Origin: Gammaproteobacteria bacterium
GTDB taxonomy: Bacteria > Pseudomonadota > Gammaproteobacteria > Pseudomonadales > Pseudohongiellaceae
DNA length: 64,000 nt
Reading direction: 5' to 3'
NCBI GenBank assembly: GCA_009844085.1
Contig: VYCF01000073.1
Span: 62,001-126,000 of the forward strand
The translations under genes were made by a program, and so were the position numbers. Within the stretch, counting starts at the first letter, position 1, and each line of letters begins with the position of its first letter. This document shows positions 1 to 7,261 of the stretch, one piece after another. The notes under the pieces are model-generated. The model did no database searches, was not told where the DNA came from, and was given only the letters and a program-made list of their open reading frames with translations.

Positions 1-1
1 C

Positions 2-1906
2 AGGCACATGGAGCGCCAGCAGGTTACCAACGAAAATCGCTGGCGGATCGTCGCGGATTCTGCCGCGGAAGTCGGGCCGGCGCTGTTTTTCAGCTTGCTG
101 ATTATCGCGGTGAGTTTCCTGCCGGTGTTTACCCTGGAGGCCCAGGAAGGACGCCTGTTCTCCCCGCTGGCCTACACCAAAACCTATGCGATGGCGGCTG
201 CAGCGGTGTTGGCGGTGACACTGATACCCGTGCTCATGGGCTATTTCATTCGGGGCAGGATTCGCCCGCAACGGAAAAACCCGGTGAACAATTTGCTGAT
301 TCGAGCTTACGTTCCCGTTCTCAGGACCGTTTTGACCTATCCGAAGATCACCCTGGCCGCGGCGGTGCTGGTTGGCGCAAGTGTCTGGTGGCCATTGCAG
401 AACCTGGGCAGCGAATTTATCCCGCCGCTGGACGAGGGAGATCTGATGTATATGCCGACGACCTATCCGGGCATCTCCATCGGCAAGGCGCGCGAATTGC
501 TGCAACAGACCGACAAGCTGATCCGCACCGTTCCGGAAGTGGAAACGGTCTTCGGAAAGATCGGCCGGGCCGAAACCGCCACCGACCCTGCGCCGCTGAC
601 GATGATCGAAACCTTCGTCCAGTTGAAAGACAGGAATGAGTGGCGCCCGGGCGTAACTCCGGCATCGCTGAGAGCCGAACTCGACGGACTGGTCAATCTT
701 CCTGGCCTCACAAACGCATGGGTAATGCCGATCAGAACCCGCATCGACATGCTGGCGACCGGCATCAAGACACCTGTCGGCATCAAGATCGCCGGGAGCG
801 ACCTCGCGCAAATTCAGGATATCGGTCAGCGACTGGAATCGATTCTGTCCGGCGTGGAGGGCACGGCGTCCGTATATTCCGAGCGCGTGGCGGGAGGGCG
901 TTACATCCAGGTCGATATCGACCGGGAAAAAGCTTCGCGTTTCGGCCTGAACATAGCCGATGTCCAGGAGGTGATCGGCTCGGCCATCGGTGGCGTGAAC
1001 GTCACCCAGACCGTCGAAGGTCTGGAACGCTATCCGGTCAACATCCGCTATCCGCAATCCTATCGCAATTCGCCTGAACAACTGTCTCTGCTGCCGATCG
1101 TGACAGCGTCCGGCGAACGGATAGCCCTGGGCGATGTCGCGAGCGTGTTTATCGAAGACGGCCCGCCCGGCATCAAGAGCGAAAATTCGCGAATCAACGG
1201 CTGGGTTTATATCGATATCGACGGAGTCGATATCGGCGGAGTCGATATCGGCGGATACGTTGAGGAAGCCATGCAGGCAGTAGATGAGCAACTCGACCTG
1301 CCGGCCGGCTATTCGATCAACTGGTCGGGCGAATACGAATACATGCTCCGCGCCAGGGAAAGACTCACCTATGTCGTGCCGCTGACTTTCGCCGCGATTA
1401 TCGTATTGCTGATTATCAATTTCCGGCAAATCGCGCCGGTTCTGATGTTGATGGGCACAATGCCGCTGGCTCTCGCAGGCAGTTTCTGGCTGCTGTACGG
1501 AATGTCGTTCAATTTTTCGATCGCGGTCGGCGTGGGCCTGATTGCATTGGCCGGCGTGGCGGTCGAACTCGGCGTCATCATGCTGGTTTACCTCAACCGT
1601 TGCAGCAAGGGCGTTCTGGACACGAATCCGGCTGCCGATCAGCCGCCGGCCCACGATACGCTTTTCGACGCCGTTCTTCATGGCGCCAGCTTGCGAGTGC
1701 GTCCGGTGTTGATGACGGCCGGCTCCACGATAATCGGATTGTTTCCGATCATGCTCGGCACAGGCACGGGTTCCGAGGTATTGAGCCGTTTGGCGGCTCC
1801 CATGGTGGGGGGAATGGTCAGCGCCGTGTTGATAACGCTGCTTGTGCTCCCTGCGGTATTCTACCTGTGGAACAGAAATACGTACGAAGTTCAGGGGCAA
1901 TCCTGA
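2..1906 (+). CDS. cusA: CusA-type heavy-metal RND efflux permease, 5' end outside window
   Basis: Inner-membrane, proton-driven subunit of a tripartite metal efflux pump. The reading frame is open to the left edge and about 634 residues are visible, while the family is about 1040 aa, so the Met at position 8 is internal. Counting from that Met, GSEFIPPLDEGDL (near 134) and FGKIGRAETATDPAP (near 182) are blocks I associate with the CusA/SilA (Cu/Ag) branch of HME-RND pumps. Clusters of membrane helices lie at both ends, as expected for the C-terminal half. The partner CusB/CusC genes would lie upstream, outside the window. A 15-bp tandem duplication at 1223-1252 lengthens a conserved GVDIG segment in frame. 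The metal specificity is inferred, not shown. Confidence 0.85.
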   Translation, partial: RHMERQQVTNENRWRIVADSAAEVGPALFFSLLIIAVSFLPVFTLEAQEGRLFSPLAYTKTYAMAAAAVLAVTLIPVLMGYFIRGRIRPQRKNPVNNLLIRAYVPVLRTVLTYPKITLAAAVLVGASVWWPLQNLGSEFIPPLDEGDLMYMPTTYPGISIGKARELLQQTDKLIRTVPEVETVFGKIGRAETATDPAPLTMIETFVQLKDRNEWRPGVTPASLRAELDGLVNLPGLTNAWVMPIRTRIDMLATGIKTPVGIKIAGSDLAQIQDIGQRLESILSGVEGTASVYSERVAGGRYIQVDIDREKASRFGLNIADVQEVIGSAIGGVNVTQTVEGLERYPVNIRYPQSYRNSPEQLSLLPIVTASGERIALGDVASVFIEDGPPGIKSENSRINGWVYIDIDGVDIGGVDIGGYVEEAMQAVDEQLDLPAGYSINWSGEYEYMLRARERLTYVVPLTFAAIIVLLIINFRQIAPVLMLMGTMPLALAGSFWLLYGMSFNFSIAVGVGLIALAGVAVELGVIMLVYLNRCSKGVLDTNPAADQPPAHDTLFDAVLHGASLRVRPVLMTAGSTIIGLFPIMLGTGTGSEVLSRLAAPMVGGMVSAVLITLLVLPAVFYLWNRNTYEVQGQS

Positions 1907-1944
1907 ATCTCCGCCTGTGGGACATGGTCGTCGGAAAATTCTAT

Positions 1945-2670
1945 CTATCGACACACTTTCAGGTAGCCGGAAACGTGTCCGAGCAGCGATCCCACAAACC
2001 GTTGAAAACTGATTTCTTCAGACGGTTCACGGTACCAGCCTTCCAGCCCTTGAGATCGATTCGACGTCACGAGACATGCTGAGTTGTACAGGCGCTCTCT
2101 AACCAGCCTTGTACAAAACTCTTCGTATCGTTTCACATACGAGCTTCCGCGGAATTTCTCGTGCACTTTAAAGTGCGGTTCCTTCGCCGTTATTGGGCGC
2201 ATGGATTTAGGGGATTCCTGGAGCATCATCAGGTAACCCAACCAAGGGCTGGCAGAGGGCTTGAAGTACCCTTCCCGATAAGCCGTGTGGAGGTCCAGCG
2301 CGTTTCCGAGGGCCTCCTCGATTCGATTATTGTAATTGTTCCCGAAAGATCCTACTTGCGATTTGAATTCGATCGTAGCAACCAGATTTCCTTCATGTAC
2401 GACGACCAGATCCCACTGCTTGGTTGGCCTGAAGAATCCAGGTAGCGTCGTTTGGCTCTGTTGCGTATGCACATGGGCTTCCGGCATTCCGGATTCAATC
2501 AGAAGGTCTGCGAACAGTTGTACGAATCCGTCCAGTTGCTTACCGCCGGTCGCGGCGCCCCGGTTGCCATGGTCGCGCAAACCGGATTCCGATCCCTGTC
2601 TCTGTTTCTGGTCGGCCCGGGTTTCCCAGAAATGCCTGACAGCACCGCGCAGCCGAGACTCGATTCTCAC
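1945..2670 (-). CDS. Type II restriction endonuclease, PaeR7I/XhoI family
   Basis: Predicted to cut unmethylated CTCGAG in the cytoplasm. At 241 aa it is close to the ~246 aa of XhoI and PaeR7I. A PD-(D/E)xK-type site is visible: the WD pair at 86-87 and EFK at 101-103, followed by the family block around GSFGNNYNNRIEEALGNA (108-125). The gene overlaps the methyltransferase by 4 nt (ATGA), so the two are translationally coupled. It is the last gene of the XRE-methyltransferase-endonuclease operon and converges on the cusA-like gene. CTCGAG sites occur in the window (for example near 19713, 45567 and 48374), so the partner methylase must protect the host if the enzyme is active. Specificity is inferred from the family. 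Confidence 0.88.
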   Translation of the reverse strand: MRIESRLRGAVRHFWETRADQKQRQGSESGLRDHGNRGAATGGKQLDGFVQLFADLLIESGMPEAHVHTQQSQTTLPGFFRPTKQWDLVVVHEGNLVATIEFKSQVGSFGNNYNNRIEEALGNALDLHTAYREGYFKPSASPWLGYLMMLQESPKSMRPITAKEPHFKVHEKFRGSSYVKRYEEFCTRLVRERLYNSACLVTSNRSQGLEGWYREPSEEISFQRFVGSLLGHVSGYLKVCR

Positions 2671-3623
2671 GCAGCTATCACCGAAACATCACTGAACAAT
2701 TCGCTGGTTTCCTTATGGACGCGGTCGACAGCCATCTTGTGGTACTGAGGGTCAACTTCCACTCCGATGCTGTTGCGGCCCCATCTTGCGGCCGCCACGC
2801 TGGTAGTGCCCGTGCCGAGAAACGGATCAAGCACGGTATCGCCCACAAAACTGAACATGCGAATCAGCCGTTCCGCGACCTGCAATGGAAATGGCGCAGG
2901 ATGGTCTCGGGTCGAAGCGCCCGTGACGCCTTGCCAAATTTGCTGAAACCATAGTTTGTGGTTCTGGTGCGAAATGACGCTCAGGACTCGCTTTTCAAAG
3001 CTCGGTTTTCGATAACCGCCGCCCTTGCGCTCCATGAGTATGTACTCGATGTCGTTCTTGATGACCGAGTTCGGCTCGTAGGGCTTTCCAAGGAAAGCCG
3101 AACCGCCTGGAACCTCGTAATTTGCGTTCGCGATCTTGTACCAGATGATCGGGGCCAGGTTCACATAGCCCATCTTGCGGCAACGCTCTTGTATCGAAGC
3201 GTGCAAAGGCATAACCGAGTGTTCGCCATTGTTCTTTCTTCGAGACAGGCATACGTCGCCAACCACGCAGATCAGCCGGCCACCAGGGACAAGAGCCTTG
3301 TAGCAACGCTTCCAGACCTTGTCGAGTTCGTCCAGGAATTGTTCGTAGCCGGCGATGTACCCCATTTGCCCTTCATGCTCGTTGTAGCGTTTGAGCGTCC
3401 AGTACGGCGGCGACGTGACGATCAGATGGACACTCTCCGGGCTTAGCTCAAGCAGCCGCGAATCCTGCAATAACAGATTGTGAGTCGTTGGAATTTGATG
3501 AAGCGAGTGTTCGATGCGCGCGAGTAGTTTCGCGTCCTTCGCGATCCTCGGCAGTTCAGTCTGCGGATTCTCAATCCCGCGCAACTCCTCCGGGATGAAC
3601 TGTTCTAATGATTCCTTGTTCAT
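2667..3623 (-). CDS. Beta-class DNA methyltransferase of the PaeR7I-like R-M system
   Basis: S-adenosylmethionine-dependent DNA amino-methyltransferase of 318 aa. The order of motifs is beta class: catalytic motif IV TSPPYW at 70-75, then the target-recognition region, motif X HPAPFP at 241-246 and SAM-binding motif I DPFLGTGT at 266-273. An SPPY-type catalytic motif is most often found in N4-cytosine methylases, whereas the classic PaeR7I/XhoI partners are reported as N6-adenine enzymes, so the methylated base is open. It lies 40 nt downstream of an XRE regulator and overlaps the endonuclease by 4 nt. Together they form a complete type II system. Confidence 0.88.
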   Translation of the reverse strand: MNKESLEQFIPEELRGIENPQTELPRIAKDAKLLARIEHSLHQIPTTHNLLLQDSRLLELSPESVHLIVTSPPYWTLKRYNEHEGQMGYIAGYEQFLDELDKVWKRCYKALVPGGRLICVVGDVCLSRRKNNGEHSVMPLHASIQERCRKMGYVNLAPIIWYKIANANYEVPGGSAFLGKPYEPNSVIKNDIEYILMERKGGGYRKPSFEKRVLSVISHQNHKLWFQQIWQGVTGASTRDHPAPFPLQVAERLIRMFSFVGDTVLDPFLGTGTTSVAAARWGRNSIGVEVDPQYHKMAVDRVHKETSELFSDVSVIAA

Positions 3624-3663
3624 CTACTCAAATTCTCCTGGCTTCGTGTCCATAACCTACTAG

Positions 3664-3984
3664 CTACTGGCCTTGTGCCAGTTGCAAGGGGCGTTGCGGG
3701 TTTTCAGGCGCATTCACCAGCAACCTCAAAAGCGGCGCCGCCAGACTCGAAATATCTTCATCCGCAATGTCGGTCGGATCGGATGCCAGCAGCGTGATCA
3801 ACGAAATCGGCGCGTCCACCGCCGCGGCAAGGCCGCCTACGACCTTCAAGCTAGGCTGGCGCTTGCCCTTCTCAATAAGCGAGAGCTGACTCGCGCTGAT
3901 GCCGATCTGCAAGGCGAGTTCCGCCTGCTGCATACCGTATGCTGCGCGAATCACCCTGAAAGCCTTGGCAAAATCTGTTTTCAT
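3664..3984 (-). CDS. XRE-family regulator, probable controller protein of the R-M operon
   Basis: Small (106 aa) protein with a Cro/C1-type helix-turn-helix over residues ~8-62; the recognition helix region contains SASQLSLIEKGKRQPS. It is the first gene of the operon XRE, methyltransferase, endonuclease. That position and size fit an R-M controller (C) protein, which delays endonuclease expression, but C proteins are usually 80-100 aa and this one has a ~40-aa C-terminal tail with no recognised domain. An inverted repeat overlapping a TTGACA-like -35 element lies just upstream (4004-4029) and could be its operator. The alternative is a generic XRE repressor acquired with the island. Confidence 0.75.
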   Translation of the reverse strand: MKTDFAKAFRVIRAAYGMQQAELALQIGISASQLSLIEKGKRQPSLKVVGGLAAAVDAPISLITLLASDPTDIADEDISSLAAPLLRLLVNAPENPQRPLQLAQGQ

Positions 3985-4003
3985 ATGATTACCGGAGTGT
4001 CAC

Positions 4004-4029
4004 CCAGTTTAAGCACAAATGTCAACTGG
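4004..4029 (-). promoter_or_regulatory. Putative promoter/operator of the XRE-R-M operon
   Basis: The arms CCAGTT and AACTGG form an inverted repeat 14 nt apart, and a perfect -35 hexamer TTGACA (minus strand, 4025-4020) lies inside it. The matching -10 region is poor. A repressor bound here would cover the -35 element, which fits autoregulation by the XRE gene starting at 3984. Seen by eye only. Confidence 0.35.
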
Positions 4030-4080
4030 ATTTACAAATTGCAGAGAATTTTTACTTCAAGGAATTATTATTTTCACAAT

Positions 4081-4776
4081 TTATACGCCACTGTAGGCAG
4101 AGTTTCTCGACACCACGGGGTAGAAGGGCTGGCCCCAGTCGCCGCCGGGATGGCTCATCATCACATCGACAAACACTGGAATCAGGAAGGCGAGAATTGC
4201 AGCACCATCGCGCACTTGATTGCGGTTGACTTCACTATCCCAAGTCGCACCTCCGTGTACCAATTGGTTTCTCAAGACATATAGCCTGTCAAATACGAGA
4301 GCCAACGCTCTTTTGGTGTTGTCATTAGTTTTTCTCGATACAATCTGTTTGAAAGCTCTCAATTCGCGCTGAAATCGGACTTCCCAATCTTTGTATCCTT
4401 TCATTCCGTTTTGATGTTTCCAGAATGGCTTGAATACAAACTCGTTTTTCATTAACTGATGAATGGGCCCAGAAAAATTACCCCAGATGGCGTTGTAGAT
4501 TCTCTTATCTGCGTCTAGCGTAACTACTTTGCCAAAGTAGGACTTGAATGAGTCCATTGCCAATGGAGGTTCGATCTGAAAGTCTCGTTCATCAGCGTAG
4601 GCTGCATTGAAAGCGATCCAAAGAAAAATAAACTTCCCATCATCGTCACCCGCCTGCTCCGCACGTCCAATCCAACTGATAGCACGTTGCGTGCGAAGGC
4701 GAAGATTTTCAGGGAAGCTATCCCTGATTTCCCTCTGTTTGTCTTTCAAAACGGCATAGGTTAGCAATGGGTTCAT
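4081..4776 (-). CDS. HEPN-domain protein (putative RNase or abortive-infection type)
   Basis: A 231-aa protein without signal peptide or membrane segment. Near the C-terminus RNQLVHG carries the HEPN RX4H signature (R169, H174), the catalytic dyad of many HEPN ribonucleases. An aromatic helix FIFLWIAFNAAYAD (49-62) precedes it, as in ApeA-like HEPN proteins. No nucleotidyltransferase (MNT) partner gene lies beside it. It sits behind the R-M operon on the same strand, so a defence role is plausible by context. I recognise the fold signature, not the exact family, and RNase activity is inferred. Confidence 0.6.
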   Translation of the reverse strand: MNPLLTYAVLKDKQREIRDSFPENLRLRTQRAISWIGRAEQAGDDDGKFIFLWIAFNAAYADERDFQIEPPLAMDSFKSYFGKVVTLDADKRIYNAIWGNFSGPIHQLMKNEFVFKPFWKHQNGMKGYKDWEVRFQRELRAFKQIVSRKTNDNTKRALALVFDRLYVLRNQLVHGGATWDSEVNRNQVRDGAAILAFLIPVFVDVMMSHPGGDWGQPFYPVVSRNSAYSGV

Positions 4777-4967
4777 TGTTGATCCGCCAATGGAGATTGT
4801 ATTGCCCGATTATGGTCGAAACCGTTGAGGGACGCCAAATTTGACCAATTCAGCATACAATTAGCCGCGATGACCCCGCCGTGCGGAGGTATTTGGATTT
4901 GAACAGCGATTCGCGTATGGTTCGTCTCGACCTCAAGGACCGATGTTAACATCTGAAAGAGAGCCCA

Positions 4968-5660
4968 ATGACCAGGTATCAATTGACCAGGAAAGATCCC
5001 CGAGCGCTTCCCGCCTACACCATTACGGAAGTCGCTCACTATCTCACCGTGCCCCCGGCAACAATTCGCTACTGGTCGGTGGGCCGGGACGACTATGCGC
5101 CGCTGATCGAGGTGCCTAGACACTCCCCCACGTTGCTCTCGTTCCTGAACCTTACCGAGCTTCACGTGCTCGCAGCCATTCGGCGCAGGCCCCTGGTGAA
5201 GATGCCGAGCATCAGACGCGCGATCAATTTCCTTGTGAGAAATGCCCGCAGAGCCATGGACAAGAACCATCCGTTAATCAGCCGCGATCTGGAAACGGAT
5301 GGACTGGATCTTTTCATTCAGGAATACGGCCAGTTGATCAATATCAGTAGATCGGGCCAAATAGCCATGCGGGAGATCATCAGCGGGGCGCTAACGCGGA
5401 TTCATCGAGACCCTACCGGAATCCCAATCAAGCTCTTCCCATTCACACGGTCTGCAATTATGGGGACTCCCACGAAGGTCATCATCGACCCGACAATTTC
5501 CGCCGGACGCCCCGTCATAGCCGGCACCGGGCTGACCGCTGAACTCATCGCCGAACGCTACAAGGCCGGCGAATCAATTTCGGCTTTGGCGCAGGACTAT
5601 GAGCGCACGGAAGATGATATCGAAGAAGCAATCCGATGCGAATCCCAGATTGTCGCCTGA
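4968..5660 (+). CDS. DUF433 protein with N-terminal HTH-like segment (antitoxin-like)
   Basis: 230 aa. The first ~45 residues (YTITEVAHYLTVPPATIRYW) look like a MerR-type helix-turn-helix. The last ~65 residues are a DUF433 domain (DPTISAGRPVIAGTGLTAELIAERY is its typical opening). Long DUF433 proteins of this layout are usually antitoxins paired with a PIN-like toxin (VapC45 or DUF5615). No such toxin follows, and the next gene, 93 nt away, is an AT-rich nuclease-like gene. It may be an orphan antitoxin or work with a different partner. A weak GAGAG element precedes the ATG. Confidence 0.7.
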   Translation: MTRYQLTRKDPRALPAYTITEVAHYLTVPPATIRYWSVGRDDYAPLIEVPRHSPTLLSFLNLTELHVLAAIRRRPLVKMPSIRRAINFLVRNARRAMDKNHPLISRDLETDGLDLFIQEYGQLINISRSGQIAMREIISGALTRIHRDPTGIPIKLFPFTRSAIMGTPTKVIIDPTISAGRPVIAGTGLTAELIAERYKAGESISALAQDYERTEDDIEEAIRCESQIVA

Positions 5661-5678
5661 ACTTTCACCACGTACATA

Positions 5679-5705
5679 TTGGAAAAACAACAAGGAGCGT
5701 ATAAT
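5679..5705 (+). promoter_or_regulatory. Sigma-70-like promoter of the nuclease-like gene
   Basis: A consensus -10 TATAAT lies at 5700-5705, with TTGGAA (4 of 6 to consensus) 15 nt upstream. It is ~47 nt ahead of the gene starting at 5753, which suggests that this gene has its own promoter rather than read-through from the DUF433 gene. Confidence 0.45.
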
Positions 5706-5752
5706 TTTAAAATGCCGTCATATCTGTACAGAATCAAAAAGGAAACCACGCA

Positions 5753-6241
5753 ATGAATCACCTTGAACAGTTAGTATCAGAATGGTACGAGTATCGAGGA
5801 TATTTTGTTCGTCGAAATGTCAATGTTGGCGCTCGTGAGAAGGGCGGTTACGAATGTGAGTTAGATATTATTGCTTATCATCCGGGCAATCGTAATCTAG
5901 TTCAAATAGAAGCATCAATGGATGCTCATACCTGGGAGAGACGAGAACAACGTTTCCGAAAAAAATTTGAAGCAGGAAAAAAGTACATTCCGCAACTCTT
6001 TTTTGGAATTGAAATTCCAAATGAAATAGTCCAAATCCCATTGCTAGGATTTGGAAGCAACAAAAATGTCAAGAAATTGGCTGGTCATACAATAGTTACA
6101 GTTTCAGACTTACTAGTCGAGATCACTAGCGAGTTGTCTAACAAAAAAATTTCAAAGGCTGCTGTTCCAGAGCAGTTCCCGCTCCTACGTACAATTCAGT
6201 TTGTTTGCGAGCATAGACACGCAATTGGATGGAGTATTTAG
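5753..6241 (+). CDS. Uncharacterised protein with a PD-(D/E)xK-like nuclease signature
   Basis: 162 aa. ECELDIIAY (34-42) followed by LVQIEAS (49-55) resembles the acidic strand pair of the restriction-endonuclease fold, with E36/D38 and E53. The usual lysine after the second acid is Ala (IEA), and basic residues shortly downstream (WERREQRFRKKFEAGKK) might substitute, so activity is uncertain. The gene is clearly AT-richer than the flanking chromosome, has its own TATAAT promoter, and converges on the TIR-like gene. An AGGA element precedes the ATG. Foreign origin is likely. Function is unknown; a defence nuclease or an inactive DNA-binding relative are both possible. Confidence 0.55.
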   Translation: MNHLEQLVSEWYEYRGYFVRRNVNVGAREKGGYECELDIIAYHPGNRNLVQIEASMDAHTWERREQRFRKKFEAGKKYIPQLFFGIEIPNEIVQIPLLGFGSNKNVKKLAGHTIVTVSDLLVEITSELSNKKISKAAVPEQFPLLRTIQFVCEHRHAIGWSI

Positions 6242-6394
6242 CCTTGGATAGACTCCAATTATTGGATAAGCGCCAAAAATCAACTTAACCACTACATCTG
6301 CAGAGTTCAACGATTCGGTATGTAAGCTAGATGTACTGAAAATGTCAACGATGCTCCGACTTGAACACATACACTTAAATGGCTGAAATTATTC

Positions 6395-7177
6395 TCAAAA
6401 TGGAATATCTTCGTCATTATAAAAATCTGTTAGCATAAGATTTTTTCGATTTGATGGAAAACTAGAGTCATTCTCTTTCACCCAATCCCAACCATTTACT
6501 GTCAATTGAACTCCTCTAAAGTGGTGATCATCTGATTCATCATACGAATCTATCAATTCGATTATCTTTTTTCCAATAAGTTTACGGAATGCTATGCCAA
6601 AATCGAACGAGCCCATCCCTGAGTTTCTAGCTATGTTTTGCAGCGAAAATGGATGCGAAACACTACCTGTAACACCAGTTTCTCCAACTATTATTGATGT
6701 AAGTAATTTTTCCTCTATACTTAAATCATCATACGAGTATTGCTGTTTATCGGCTATTGTCCTTGGTGAAGTTGGATGCTGCATCAACGCTTTTGCTGTA
6801 TTTGTGATTTCATTCTTTAGTTTATTAAAATCACTTGCTGACTCAGAAATGTATTCGATTATCTTTCGATGCTGAATGTCGAACGGAAATCCACTTTCTC
6901 GCTCTTTTGAGCATACTAAAATCACATCCTTTCCGGCTGCAAATGCATATCCCAACTCATACCATACATTTGGATTATTTGTTGTGATGTCCGCGAAACA
7001 TATGTCGCTACATACAATTCCTTCCTCAATAGCGGTTATTGGAATTCTTACCCTTGGATCCTCATCTACTCGATACGGATTCAACCCTGCATCAATAAGT
7101 GCCGGTTTGAATATATCTCTATATCGCTTATCAAATTTACCTGAATCAAATGGTTGTATCACAAAACACTTAAACAT
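6395..7177 (-). CDS. TIR/nucleoside 2-deoxyribosyltransferase-like protein with winged-helix tail
   Basis: 260 aa from the ATG at 7177; a TTG at 7195 would add six residues, but AAAGG is better placed for the ATG. The N-terminal ~110 residues follow the pattern of stress-response deoxyribosyltransferase/TIR-like domains: CFVIQPF opening, CSDICFADITTNNPNVWYELGYAFA with the conserved Glu (E74) expected to be catalytic, then PFDIQHR. The C-terminal ~110 residues, ending in VQLTVNGWDWV, look like a winged helix. Such domains cleave N-glycosidic bonds of nucleotides or NAD, or bind them as sensors in phage defence. It is AT-rich like its convergent neighbour. The fold is a reasonable call; substrate and role are inference. 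Confidence 0.6.
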   Translation of the reverse strand: MFKCFVIQPFDSGKFDKRYRDIFKPALIDAGLNPYRVDEDPRVRIPITAIEEGIVCSDICFADITTNNPNVWYELGYAFAAGKDVILVCSKERESGFPFDIQHRKIIEYISESASDFNKLKNEITNTAKALMQHPTSPRTIADKQQYSYDDLSIEEKLLTSIIVGETGVTGSVSHPFSLQNIARNSGMGSFDFGIAFRKLIGKKIIELIDSYDESDDHHFRGVQLTVNGWDWVKENDSSFPSNRKNLMLTDFYNDEDIPF

Positions 7178-7261
7178 ACTTTTTAACCTTTCCAATATCG
7201 ACCAAGAAGCCTGGGCTTTGTGTTAAGTGATTATTCTGCCATCACAATATAGCTGTTGAAC

